Below, piece after piece: positions 6,707 through 15,270 of a DNA stretch of 64,000 bases. Made by a program: the position numbers and the translations under genes. Location: positions 588,412 to 652,411 of the forward strand of contig CAVWKS010000036.1 of the NCBI GenBank assembly GCA_963755635.1. The letters are read 5' to 3'. The notes beneath the pieces were generated by a model. It saw only the letters and a program-made list of their open reading frames with translations, was not told the DNA's origin and ran no database searches. Every line of letters begins with the position of its first letter. The first letter of the stretch is position 1. The stretch comes from AC-32 sp963755635. Lineage in GTDB: Bacteria > Actinomycetota > Thermoleophilia > Gaiellales > Gaiellaceae.

Positions 6707-7608
6707 CCCGCCGGGTCGAGCCGCCAGAGGTCGCCGTCGTCTTCCGACGTGACCCAGACGGAACCGGCCGCGCCGGCCACTGCGATCGGGCTGGGCCCGA
6801 CGGTGACCGTGCGCGTGACGGAGTTTCCAGCCGGATCGACGACGGAGACCGTGCCGGAATCGATGTTCGGCACCCAGTATTCGTCGCCGACCCAGGCGCC
6901 GGCGAGCGGGTTGTCGCCGACGGTCACTGTGGCCTGCACGGCCATCGTGGCGGGGTCGACGCGGTAGACGTTGCCCGTCTCGCTCGAGACCCAGAGCGAG
7001 CCCGCGTGGGCGGTGATCCAGTCGGCGGAGGGGATGCCGACGGCGAGCTCGACCCGGTTCCTCGCGGGGTCGAGACGGAGCAGCCGGCCGCGACCGTAGT
7101 CGGCGACCCAGACCTTGCCGAAGGCAACCGCAATGCCGTTCGGCTGGCCGCCCACGCGAATCGTCTTCACGACCTTGTTCTTGCGCGCACTGATCCGGCT
7201 GACGGTGCCGGACACTTCGTTCGTGACCCAAAGGGCACCGGCGCCGTACGCAAGCGCATATGGGTGGATCCCGACCGGGATCGTGGCCTGTCGCCGGTTC
7301 GTGCGCGCGCTCAGCCGGGTCACCTTCGAGCCGAAGCGCGAGCCGACCCAGACGCTGCCCGCGCCGAGCGCGATGCCGAACGGCTCGTCGCGGATCCCGA
7401 TCTTCGCCTTGATCCGGCCCGTCGCAGGGTCGATCCGGACGAGGCGCCCGCCGGAGCGGTCCGTCACCCAAAGCGTGTCCCCACCCGCGCGCACAAACGA
7501 GGCGGACAGCCCGACGTGCAGCTTCGCCGGCGGCGACGCGGCCGGAGCCGAGCCGCACGCGGCGAGAAGCACTGCCAGGCCCAGCAACCCCTTGCGTAGA
7601 CTTACCAC
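6703..7608 (-). CDS. Lipoprotein with YVTN/NHL-type beta-propeller
   Basis: 301 residues from a GTG at 7608. The N-terminus is a lipoprotein signal with lipobox LLAACGS, so the mature protein is anchored outside the membrane. The rest is six or seven repeated blades of about 42 residues with the phrases LWVTDRSGGRLVRIDPATG, SVWVGSRFGSKVTRL, LWVTNEVSGTVSRI, VWVADYGRGRLLRLDP, LWVSSETGNVYRVDP and VWVTSEDDGDLWRLDP. This is the fold of virginiamycin B lyase-like and YVTN propellers. No enzymatic residues can be assigned. It diverges from a MarR gene with shared operator-like repeats over its start. Confidence 0.85.
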   Translation of the reverse strand: MVSLRKGLLGLAVLLAACGSAPAASPPAKLHVGLSASFVRAGGDTLWVTDRSGGRLVRIDPATGRIKAKIGIRDEPFGIALGAGSVWVGSRFGSKVTRLSARTNRRQATIPVGIHPYALAYGAGALWVTNEVSGTVSRISARKNKVVKTIRVGGQPNGIAVAFGKVWVADYGRGRLLRLDPARNRVELAVGIPSADWITAHAGSLWVSSETGNVYRVDPATMAVQATVTVGDNPLAGAWVGDEYWVPNIDSGTVSVVDPAGNSVTRTVTVGPSPIAVAGAAGSVWVTSEDDGDLWRLDPAG

Positions 7609-7636
7609 AATGTTGAATTACATTACCACAAGGTTG
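7602..7636. promoter_or_regulatory. Two 14-bp direct repeats, candidate MarR operator
   Basis: TTACCACAATGTTG at 7602-7615 and TTACCACAAGGTTG at 7623-7636 match at 13 of 14 bases and are exactly 21 bp apart, two helical turns. They overlap the start of the propeller lipoprotein gene on the minus strand and precede the MarR reading frame on the plus strand. This local AT-rich patch stands out from its GC-rich surroundings. Likely an operator for the adjacent regulator; not proven. Confidence 0.5.
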
Positions 7637-7641
7637 CGCTA

Positions 7642-8082
7642 ATTCCAGACACCGGCCCGGACACGATTCTGCTCGACCTCTTCCAGACGAACCAGGTCCG
7701 GGAGCGCCTCATCGCGGCTGCGCTGGACGGCCTGCCGCTCCCGCCCGACGACTATCCGTTCTACGTCCTGATCGGCGCCGAGGGGCCGCTGACGCCGACG
7801 GCGCTCGCGGACCGGACGCAGATGCCGCTCTCGACGGTCCTCTACCGGACGGCCCGGCTCGAGCGCCGGGGCCACGCCGAACGCAAGCCGAACCCGGACG
7901 ACCGCCGTTCCTACCTGCTCGCGCTCACGGCCGAGGGGCAGAAGCTCCTTCGCGCCGCGCGGCCGCGCTTCCGGGCATCTGCAGAGGCGGTCGAGGCTCG
8001 CCTGGGGGCGCAGGTCAGCGAGCTTCGGGGCGCGTTGGGCGACCTGCGCGAGGCGATCGAGGCCGAGCTCAGTTCCGGCTGA
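7642..8082 (+). CDS. MarR-family transcriptional regulator (start uncertain)
   Basis: A winged-helix regulator, about 146 residues. The DNA-binding part reads GPLTPTALADRTQMPLSTVL, with wing RLERRGHAERKPNPDDRRSY and LTAEGQKLL, all typical of MarR. No ATG, GTG or TTG exists in frame before the helix DTILLDLFQTNQVRERL; the first ATG in frame (7822) would remove the recognition helices. An ATT at 7642 or CTG at 7669 may be used, or a base has been lost near the start. It probably represses itself and the divergent lipoprotein gene. Its end overlaps the convergent methyltransferase by 14 bases. Confidence 0.7.
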   Translation: MPDTGPDTILLDLFQTNQVRERLIAAALDGLPLPPDDYPFYVLIGAEGPLTPTALADRTQMPLSTVLYRTARLERRGHAERKPNPDDRRSYLLALTAEGQKLLRAARPRFRASAEAVEARLGAQVSELRGALGDLREAIEAELSSG

Positions 8083-9433
8083 GCAGGGCGACCGTCTCCA
8101 CGTGCGGCGTGTGCGGGAACATGTCCACCGGGCGGGCCCGCTCGAGGCGGTAGCCCCAGTCCCGCTCGAGCTCCTTGACGTTGGCGGCCAGGGTCGTCGG
8201 GTTGCACGAGACGTAGACGATGCGGCTCGCCTCCAGTCGCGCGAGCCGGCGCAGCGCTTTCCCTGAGAGCCCGGCCCGCGGCGGGTCGACGACCGCGACG
8301 TCCGGCGAGCCCGCCCGGTCCCGCAGCTCCTCGATCGACGCGCCGACCTCGCCCGCGAAGAAGGCCGCGTTCGTGATCCCGTTCAGGTCGGCGTTCTCGA
8401 GCGCGCAGGCAACCGACTCCTCGGACACCTCCACGCCCCACACCGTCAGCGCGCTCGACGCCAGCGTCAGCCCGATCGTGCCGATCCCGCAGTAGAGGTC
8501 ATAGACGGTCTCGTTGCCGGTCAGCGCGGCGTACTCGCCGGCGAGCTCGTAGAGCCGCTCCGCCATCTTCGTGTTCGTCTGCAGGAAGGCGTTCGGACGT
8601 ACGCGGAAGCGCAGGCCGCACAGCTCCTCCTCGATCGCGTCCTCGCCCCAGAGCAGCGTCGTCGGCAGGTTCGTCACCTCGGCCTGCGAGTCGTTCTCCG
8701 ACCAGTGGATCGAGCGCACCTCCGGGAAGCGCCGCAGGACCTCGACGAGCTCGTCGCGGTCGAACCGCTCGCCCTCGGCGGTCACGAGCTGGACGAGCAG
8801 CTGGCCCGTGTTCCGGCCCTCGCGCAGGACGAGATGGCGCAGGTAGCCGGTGTGCTCGGCCTGGTCGTACGGCTCGAGCCGCTCGGCCCGCGCCCAGTCG
8901 CGCACGGCGTCGCGCACCGCGTTGCCGAGGTCGGTCGTCAGCCAGCACTTCCGGATGTCGAGCACCTCGTCCCAGCGGCCGGCCTTGTGGAAGCCGAGCG
9001 CAGGCCCGGACGGCGTCGCCGTGAACGAGTACTCGAGCTTGTTGCGGTAGTGGAAGACCTCCTCGGCCGGGACGATCGGCTCCAAAGGCGGCTCCGCGAT
9101 CCCGCCGATCCGCCGCAGCGCGTCGGCGACCTGCTCCGCCTTCGCCGCGACCTGCGCCTCGTAGGCGAGGTCCTGGAACCGGCAGCCGCCGCAGGCCGGG
9201 TAGTGCGCGCAGGGCGCATCGACCCGCTCCGGCCCGGGCTCGAGCACCTCGACCGCGAGCGCCTCCGCGTGGTTCCGCTTCACCTTCGTCACCCGCGCAA
9301 GCACGCGGTCGCCCGGCAGGCCGCGCCGGACGAAGACGACGAACCCGTTCAGCCGCGCGACGCCGTTGCCGCCGTACGCGAGCGACTCGACCGAGAGCTC
9401 GAGCTCCTGGTCGCGGGTGACCGGGGCGGCCAT
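8069..9433 (-). CDS. 23S rRNA (uracil-5-)-methyltransferase, RlmD/TrmA family
   Basis: 454 residues. Order: an N-terminal TRAM domain (LELSVESLAYGGNGVARLNG, with RGLPGDRVLARV), an iron-sulfur cysteine group CAHYPACGGCRFQDL, a substrate domain, then a class I SAM methyltransferase core with VYDLYCGIGTIGLTLA, VDPPRAGL and the catalytic cysteine in VYVSCNPTTLAANV. This makes 5-methyluridine in 23S rRNA or tRNA; the exact target base cannot be read from sequence. The upstream phosphoesterase runs 85 bases into its start on the same strand. Confidence 0.92.
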   Translation of the reverse strand: MAAPVTRDQELELSVESLAYGGNGVARLNGFVVFVRRGLPGDRVLARVTKVKRNHAEALAVEVLEPGPERVDAPCAHYPACGGCRFQDLAYEAQVAAKAEQVADALRRIGGIAEPPLEPIVPAEEVFHYRNKLEYSFTATPSGPALGFHKAGRWDEVLDIRKCWLTTDLGNAVRDAVRDWARAERLEPYDQAEHTGYLRHLVLREGRNTGQLLVQLVTAEGERFDRDELVEVLRRFPEVRSIHWSENDSQAEVTNLPTTLLWGEDAIEEELCGLRFRVRPNAFLQTNTKMAERLYELAGEYAALTGNETVYDLYCGIGTIGLTLASSALTVWGVEVSEESVACALENADLNGITNAAFFAGEVGASIEELRDRAGSPDVAVVDPPRAGLSGKALRRLARLEASRIVYVSCNPTTLAANVKELERDWGYRLERARPVDMFPHTPHVETVALLSRN

Positions 9434-10869
9434 GAGGTGAGCCTAGCCGGGCGCGGCCTCAGCAAGAGCGGCGGCAGCGGCTTCTGGGCGAAGTCGAAGG
9501 CCGACGACATGTCTCCCACGCCCGGCATCGTCTCGCGCACGTCCGGGCGCGAGTCCGGCCGGCCGTCGGTCAGCGGGTCGAGCCGCGCGCCGTGCAGGAA
9601 GTCGTCCTCGATGAACTTGACGTAGGCGTCGAGGCTCGCCGTCTGGTGGTCGATGAACCCCGGCCGCGCGTAGGGCGAGATCACCAGCGCCGGCACGCGC
9701 AGGCCGAAGCCGTTGCCGTCCACGCGCGGCGGGACTACGTGGTCGTAGAAGCCGCCCCAGTCGTCCCAGGCGAGGAAGATCGCGGTCGAGCTCCAGTCCG
9801 GGCTGCGCATGACCGCGTTGATCACGCGCGTCACGTACGCCTGCCCGTTCGAGACGCGACTCGGCGGGTGCTCGCTCACCTGGTTGTTCGGCGTCAGCCA
9901 CGAGACCGCCGGCAGGTCTCCGTGCCGCGCGGCCCAGAAGAAGCCCGAGATCGGCGCGACGTCGCGCAGCTGATGGTCGCGATGCACCGTCGCGAACCAG
10001 GGCAGCGGGTTCCAGATCCCGGGCGTCTTCGCACGCTGCGGGAAGTTCGGGCAGATCATCCCGCCCGACTTGCAGTCGGGCTCCGAGCCCGCGAAGACGT
10101 AGTAGCGCCACGAGACGTGGTAGCGGTGCAGGAGGTAGGTGAGGTCGGTCCAGGCGTAGTCGGGCTTGCGGTTCGTTGGGTTCTGCGCCTCGTGCGGCGG
10201 CGCGACCGGGGCCTCGGGCGCATTCACGCAGGCCATCGGGTCGGAGCCGCGGTCGCAGCGCGCCGACCACTCCGAGACCATGTACAGGTGCTGCGGCAGG
10301 CTCCATGACCTGACGGGCTCGAACATGCGGTCCTGGAGCACGAAGTGGCGTGCGTACTGCCAGTAGTTCGGGATCTCGTGCCAGTCGTGGTAACCCATCA
10401 CGTCCGGGTGCCCGGCCGCGAGCGAGCAGATCGGCAGGGTCGGATGCTTGAAGCAGCCGTTCCGCACGCCGCGCCGCGCCTCCTGGATGAAGCCGTTCAT
10501 CCGGCCGCCGTGGATGTCGCGGTTCGCGTCGATCAGCTCGTGCGGGCCGCCGAAGTTCCGGTCGGATGTGTCGTGGTACGGACGCCTGCAGAGGCGCCTG
10601 ACGGGGTCCGGGACGCAGACGGCGAAGCGTCCGCCGCGCCGGGGAAGCCCGTCTGCGCCCGGGTAGGTCCCGAAGTAGGAGTCGAACGAGCGGTTCTCCT
10701 GCATCACGATCACGACGTGCTTGATCTTGTGGATGCCGAGGAGTGCGGCCACGCGCGACCGCCTGTGCCGCACCAGTGTCGGACGGGCGTGCGAGTGCGG
10801 GACGAACAGCAGCGTCGAGGACGCGGCGGCGCCGGTCAGCGCGATGATCATCCACAGCCGCCGACTCAC
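9349..10869 (-). CDS. Secreted phosphoesterase (phospholipase C / acid phosphatase family)
   Basis: 506 residues from a GTG. An N-terminal signal (RRLWMIIALTGAAASSTLLF) suggests export. The alkaline-phosphatase-like phosphoesterase core has HVVIVMQENRSFDSYFGTYP, NFGGPHELIDANRD, PVRSWSLPQHLYMVSEWSAR and FLAWDDWGGFYDHVVPP, the metal-binding and active-site stretches of bacterial phospholipase C. The last 28 residues (after about RPRPAR) are Ser/Arg-rich and come from an 85-base overlap with the methyltransferase gene. A TAG lies in another frame just before that gene, so the tail may be the product of a small indel. A second, cytosolic-looking paralogue is at 20570-22036. Confidence 0.85.
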   Translation of the reverse strand: MSRRLWMIIALTGAAASSTLLFVPHSHARPTLVRHRRSRVAALLGIHKIKHVVIVMQENRSFDSYFGTYPGADGLPRRGGRFAVCVPDPVRRLCRRPYHDTSDRNFGGPHELIDANRDIHGGRMNGFIQEARRGVRNGCFKHPTLPICSLAAGHPDVMGYHDWHEIPNYWQYARHFVLQDRMFEPVRSWSLPQHLYMVSEWSARCDRGSDPMACVNAPEAPVAPPHEAQNPTNRKPDYAWTDLTYLLHRYHVSWRYYVFAGSEPDCKSGGMICPNFPQRAKTPGIWNPLPWFATVHRDHQLRDVAPISGFFWAARHGDLPAVSWLTPNNQVSEHPPSRVSNGQAYVTRVINAVMRSPDWSSTAIFLAWDDWGGFYDHVVPPRVDGNGFGLRVPALVISPYARPGFIDHQTASLDAYVKFIEDDFLHGARLDPLTDGRPDSRPDVRETMPGVGDMSSAFDFAQKPLPPLLLRPRPARLTSWPPRSPATRSSSSRSSRSRTAATASRG

Positions 10870-10921
10870 GCCTCGAACATATAGAACGGTCCTGTTGAGA
10901 TTGGATGAAGCGCAGGTTGCG

Positions 10922-11320
10922 CTAGCGCAAAGCCGTCACGTAGACGGTCCGCTCGCGCGGCCCGTCGAACTCGCAGAAGAAGATCCCCTGGTAGCGGCCG
11001 AGCTTGAGCTTGCCCTCGGCGAGCGGGACGAGCACCTCGGGGCTCATCAGCGACGCGCGCATGTGCGACGGCGCGTTCGGCCCGTCCTGATCCTCGTGCT
11101 TCCAGTTCCAGCCGTCCTCGACGATCTTCTCCATCGCCGCCTCGATGTCGCGCGCGAGCTCGGGGTCGAGGCCCTCGTTGATCGTGACCCCGGCGGTTGT
11201 GTGCGGGACGTAGACGAGGGCGGCGGAGGCGCCGTCCGCGCCGTTCAGCGCCTCGACGACCTGCGGTGTGATCTCGACGAGCTGTGTCTTCCGCTCCGTC
11301 TTGATGGCGATCTCCTGCAC
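10922..11320 (-). CDS. yjbQ: YjbQ family protein (UPF0047)
   Basis: 132 residues from GTG 11320. Matches the compact YjbQ/UPF0047 fold: VYVPHTTAGVTINEG near 37-51, DGPNAPSHMRASLMSPE near 78-94, and LGRYQGIFFCEFDGPRER near 106-123. The family has secondary thiamine-phosphate synthase activity in vitro, but its real role is unsettled. Divergent from the metallopeptidase gene, with only 18 bases between the two start codons. Confidence 0.9.
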   Translation of the reverse strand: MQEIAIKTERKTQLVEITPQVVEALNGADGASAALVYVPHTTAGVTINEGLDPELARDIEAAMEKIVEDGWNWKHEDQDGPNAPSHMRASLMSPEVLVPLAEGKLKLGRYQGIFFCEFDGPRERTVYVTALR

Positions 11321-11338
11321 CCGGATATCCTACGGCCG

Positions 11339-12829
11339 ATGCCGAGCGTGCCGCCGTCAACGCAGGAGCTCGACGCCTACCGCGAGGGCGCAGACCGCTT
11401 CATCGCCGAGCTCGACGAGGAGTACTACCTCCACTTCGCCGGGCTCAAGGACAGCCTCGAGCTGGAGTCGATCTACGAGCGCCACGCCGGCCTGACGGAG
11501 CTCGAGCGCGCGCAGGCGCTCGGCGCTGCGGTGGACGGCGACCGGCGGATCCGCGAGCTCTGGCGCTTCTCCTGCGAGGGCTACTTCGGCCGCCTGACGC
11601 GCGAGCACGCGGAGAAGCTCGCCGGGCTGGAGGCCGAGCTCGAGGTGACCGTCGACGGTGAGACCGTCCCGTTCCGGATGCTCCGCCCCGAGATCGCGAA
11701 CGAGCCCGACCGCGACCGGCGGCAACGGCTCGATGCCGCGATGTGGGAGGCGACCGAGGAGCACCTCAACCCGGTCTACGAGGAGACGGTCGAGACCGTC
11801 CGCGGGGCGCTGCCCGGGCTCGGCGCGTCGACCTACCTCGAGCTCTACGAGCGGTTCGGCCTCGACCTGCAGGGCCTCGCCGGCCAGTGCCGCTCCTTCC
11901 TCGACTCGACCGAGGAGCTGTACGAGCGGCAGCTCGACCGCTCGCTGCGCGACGTCCTCGGCTTCGGGCTCGACGAGGCGAAGCGCTGGGACGTCCAGCG
12001 AATGATCCGCTCGGCCCAGTGGGACGAAGGCTTCCCCGCCGACAAGATGGTGCCGGCGCTGCGCGCGACGCTCGCCGATCTCGGGATCGACCTCGACGCC
12101 CAGTCGAACGTCCACCTCGACATCGAGCAGCGCCCGCAGAAGACGCCACGCGCGTTCTGCGCGCCGATCGAGGTGCCCGGCAAGGTCATGCTCGTGATCC
12201 AGCCCATCGGCGGCGCCGACGACTGGCGCGCGTTCTTCCACGAGGCCGGCCACGCCGAGCATTTCGCGAACACCGCCGCCGACCTCGAGATGGAGTACAG
12301 GCGCCTCGGCGACTCGGCGGTCACCGAGGGCTGGGCGATGCTGCTCCAGCACTGGACGGACGAGCCCGCCTGGCTGACCGGCCGGCTCGACTTCTCGCGG
12401 CCGGAGGACTTCGCCGCGGAGGGGATGCTCTGGCTGCTGTTCTACGTGCGGCGCTACTCGGCGAAGCTCCTCTACGAGCTCGAGTTCCACGGCGGCGGGA
12501 GCTTCGAGGAGATGCCGAAGCGCTACGTCGAGCTGCTCGGCGACGCGCTCAAGATCGAGCCGAGCGCGACGAACTACCTCGGCGACATCGACGAGGGCTT
12601 CTACGTCCAGTCGTACCTGCGCTCCTGGGCGCTCGAGGCGCAGATGCGGGACCACCTGCGCACGAAGTTCGGGACGGAGTGGTTCGGCTCGCGTGAGGCC
12701 GGCTCGCTGCTCCGCGAGCTCTGGTCGCTGGGCCAGCGCCCGACCGCCGACGAGCTGCTCGAAGACGTGGCGGGCACCCAGCTCGACCTGGAAGCGGTCG
12801 CCGACCGCGTCCGCGAGCACCTGCGCTGA
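11339..12829 (+). CDS. M3-like zinc metallopeptidase
   Basis: 496 residues from ATG 11339. The zinc site is AFFHEAGHAEHF with H301-E-A-G-H305, and a third ligand Glu lies in the AVTEGWAML stretch (E330). The mainly helical layout and the FHEAGH form fit the M3 / oligoendopeptidase F group rather than M32. No signal peptide, so it likely trims peptides in the cytosol. Its stop codon overlaps the apparent CTG start of the GNAT gene (CTGA), suggesting translational coupling. Confidence 0.85.
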   Translation: MPSVPPSTQELDAYREGADRFIAELDEEYYLHFAGLKDSLELESIYERHAGLTELERAQALGAAVDGDRRIRELWRFSCEGYFGRLTREHAEKLAGLEAELEVTVDGETVPFRMLRPEIANEPDRDRRQRLDAAMWEATEEHLNPVYEETVETVRGALPGLGASTYLELYERFGLDLQGLAGQCRSFLDSTEELYERQLDRSLRDVLGFGLDEAKRWDVQRMIRSAQWDEGFPADKMVPALRATLADLGIDLDAQSNVHLDIEQRPQKTPRAFCAPIEVPGKVMLVIQPIGGADDWRAFFHEAGHAEHFANTAADLEMEYRRLGDSAVTEGWAMLLQHWTDEPAWLTGRLDFSRPEDFAAEGMLWLLFYVRRYSAKLLYELEFHGGGSFEEMPKRYVELLGDALKIEPSATNYLGDIDEGFYVQSYLRSWALEAQMRDHLRTKFGTEWFGSREAGSLLRELWSLGQRPTADELLEDVAGTQLDLEAVADRVREHLR

Positions 12830-13302
12830 CCGTTCGCCTCCGGGCCGGCGGCGCGGCGGACCTCGAGGCCGCGCTCTCCGTCTACGAGCGGTCCGCCCTG
12901 GCTCGCCGAAAGGGCGACTGGCCGACCCGCGAGTCGCAGGTCGACGAGGTGAGAGCGAGGCTGCACGACCCGTCCTCCCGCTTGTTGGTCGCCGAAGACG
13001 GGCGGGAGCTCGTCGCGATGGCGCTGATCTCGCCGTTGCGCGGCGACGACGGCGCCGGACCACCGATTCCGGGCGGCTCCTTCCTCAATGCGCTCTTCGT
13101 CCTCCCCGAGCGATGGGGCGAAGGGATCGGCGGAGCCCTCCTCGACGCCGTGCTCACGGACGCGCGGCGGCGTCGCTGCACGCGGATCCATCTCTGGGCG
13201 GCGGAAGACAACAGTCGCGCGCACAGTCTCTACACCACGCGCGGCTTCTCGCGGACCGGTCGCGTCGCCGACGAAGGCGGCGAATGGGCGCGCGAGCTCT
13301 AG
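12826..13302 (+). CDS. GNAT-family N-acetyltransferase
   Basis: About 158 residues. The acetyl-CoA site is visible in LNALFVLPERWGEGIGGALL (motif A, with the RWGEGIGGAL variant of RxxGxG/A) and the following IHLWAAEDNSRAHSLYTTRG, the usual C-terminal motif B. The N-terminus TVRLRAGGAADLEAAL is a typical GNAT beginning and starts with a CTG that overlaps the upstream stop (CTGA). No better start is in frame before GTG 12949, which would lose the first strand and helix. Substrate unknown. Confidence 0.75.
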   Translation: MTVRLRAGGAADLEAALSVYERSALARRKGDWPTRESQVDEVRARLHDPSSRLLVAEDGRELVAMALISPLRGDDGAGPPIPGGSFLNALFVLPERWGEGIGGALLDAVLTDARRRRCTRIHLWAAEDNSRAHSLYTTRGFSRTGRVADEGGEWAREL

Positions 13303-13407
13303 TCCTGCTTTACTTCACGAACCGCCAAGCGACCCCAGGAGCGGAGATGCGCGCAGCGTTCATGTCCATCGCAGAGGCCTTTGTGACCTACTCGGAGGGT
13401 ATGACGC

Positions 13408-15270
13408 TTGCTTCGAAGAACGCTCAACCTGGGGATCCTGGCGCATGTAGACGCCGGTAAGACAACTCTCACCGAACGGCTGCTGTACTCGGCCGGCGTG
13501 ATTCGCGAGCTCGGCCGCGTCGACGACGGCACGACGCAGACCGACACGCTCGCGCTCGAGCAGGAGCGCGGGATCACGATCCGCTCCGCCGTGGTCTCGT
13601 TCGAGCTCGAGGGCGTGACCGTCAACCTGATCGACACGCCCGGCCATCCGGACTTCATCGCGGAGGTCGAGCGCGTGCTCGGCGTGCTCGACGGCGCGGT
13701 GCTCGTCATCTCGGCGGTGGAAGGCGTTCAGGCGCAGACGCCGCTCCTGATGCGCGCGCTGCAGCGCCTGGCCGTGCCGACGCTGCTCTTCGTGAACAAG
13801 ACCGACCGCCGCGGCGCCGAGCCGGAGCGAGTGCTCGGCGAGATCGCTGAGCGCCTGACGCCGGCCGTCGCGCGGGTCGACTCGGCCGAGAGCGTGGCCG
13901 CGGCGCTCGCCGAGCACGACGACGCATTGCTGGCGGCCTACGTGGACGGCGACGGCCTCGCGCCGGAGAGGTTGCGGCAGGAGCTCGCCGCGCAGACGGC
14001 CGCCGGGCTCGTGTACCCGGTCTTCTTCGGCTCGGCGAGGACGGGCGCCGGCGTCGACGCGCTCAGCTCGGGAATCGCGGACCTGCTCCCGGCGCGGGAG
14101 GGCGACGCCGACGGCCCGCTCTCGGGGACCGTCTTCAAGATCGAGCGCGGCCGCTCCGGCGAGAAGATCGCGTACGCGCGGCTCTTCTCGGGCACCGTGC
14201 GCGTGCGCGACCGGCTGGGCGAGGACCAGAAGGTGACTGCGCTGAGCGTGTTCGAAGACGGCGGCGCCGTCCCGGCCCAGGCCGCGGCGGCGGGCCAGAT
14301 TGCCCAGCTCTGGGGCCTCGCCGCCGTCCGGATCGGCGACGCGATCGGCGAGCGCGCCGGCGCCGCTCGGCACAGCTTCGCCCCGCCGACGCTGGAGTCG
14401 GTCGTCGCCCCGGTGCGCCCCGAGGAGAAGGGCGCGCTCGCCGCCGCCCTCGCCCAGCTCGAGGAGCAGGACCCGCTGATCAACCTGCGCCAGGGCGGCG
14501 ACCGCCAGGAGCTCTTCGTCTCGCTCTACGGCGAGGTGCAGAAAGAGGTGATCCAGGCGACGCTCGAGCGCGACTTCGGCGTCGAGGCCGAGTTCAACGA
14601 GACGACGATCATCTGCGTCGAGCGACCGCGCGGCAGCGGCGAGGCGCTCGAGGTGCTGAACACGGAGTCGAACCCGTACCGGGCGACGATCGGGCTGCGG
14701 GTCGACCCGGCGCCGGCCGGCTCGGGCGTCGAGTTCCGGACGGAGATCGACACGCGCACGATCCCGCTCTACCTGTTCAAGACGTTCGACAGCTTCGTCG
14801 AGCACATGGACGCCTACGTCCGCGACACGCTGCGCGCGGGTCTGTCCGGCTGGGAGGTGACCGACTGCGTCGTGACGCTCACGAAGTGCGCTTACTCGGT
14901 CCCGGACGGGCCGCCGTCTCGCCGCGGGCCGCTCAGCACCAGCGTGGACTACCGCAAGCTGACCCCGCTGGTGCTGCTGGACGCGCTCAAGGACGCCGGG
15001 ACGGTCGTCTGCGAGCCGATCCACCGCTTCCACGCCGGGCTACCCGCGGACACGCTCGGAACGGTCCTCCCCGCCCTCGGCGCCCTGCGCGCTCTACCGG
15101 AGGCGCCGGCGGTGCGGGGCTCCTGGGCGACGGTGGAGGGCGACGTTCCGGCCGCCCGCATGAACGAGCTGCAGCAGCGGCTGCGGGCGCTCACGCGCGG
15201 AGAGGGCGTGGTCGAGCTCGTCTTCAACCGGTACGAGCCGGTCGCCGGAGAGCAGCCGAGGCGACCATGA
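13408..15270 (+). CDS. TetM/OtrA-like ribosomal protection GTPase
   Basis: 620 residues. It starts at TTG 13408, eight bases after a strong GGAGGG (13394-13399). The GTPase motifs are LAHVDAGKTTLTERLLYSAG near 11-30, GITIRSAVVSF, LIDTPGHPDF and LFVNKTDRRG. After the GTPase come EF-G-like domains II-V (KIERGRSGEKIAYARLFSG, DPLINLRQGGDRQELFVSLY). Length and layout match tetracycline-resistance ribosomal protection proteins rather than EF-G (about 700). Such chromosomal homologues occur in antibiotic-exposed soil actinobacteria and do not always give resistance. The APH-like gene overlaps its stop (ATGA). Confidence 0.88.
   Translation: MLRRTLNLGILAHVDAGKTTLTERLLYSAGVIRELGRVDDGTTQTDTLALEQERGITIRSAVVSFELEGVTVNLIDTPGHPDFIAEVERVLGVLDGAVLVISAVEGVQAQTPLLMRALQRLAVPTLLFVNKTDRRGAEPERVLGEIAERLTPAVARVDSAESVAAALAEHDDALLAAYVDGDGLAPERLRQELAAQTAAGLVYPVFFGSARTGAGVDALSSGIADLLPAREGDADGPLSGTVFKIERGRSGEKIAYARLFSGTVRVRDRLGEDQKVTALSVFEDGGAVPAQAAAAGQIAQLWGLAAVRIGDAIGERAGAARHSFAPPTLESVVAPVRPEEKGALAAALAQLEEQDPLINLRQGGDRQELFVSLYGEVQKEVIQATLERDFGVEAEFNETTIICVERPRGSGEALEVLNTESNPYRATIGLRVDPAPAGSGVEFRTEIDTRTIPLYLFKTFDSFVEHMDAYVRDTLRAGLSGWEVTDCVVTLTKCAYSVPDGPPSRRGPLSTSVDYRKLTPLVLLDALKDAGTVVCEPIHRFHAGLPADTLGTVLPALGALRALPEAPAVRGSWATVEGDVPAARMNELQQRLRALTRGEGVVELVFNRYEPVAGEQPRRP

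Noticed and set aside
7610..7642. ATG-started 10-codon frame before the MarR gene as a leader peptide
   Set aside because: It lies inside the operator-like repeats with no ribosome site and overlaps the divergent start, leaving no room for a promoter; no other support.
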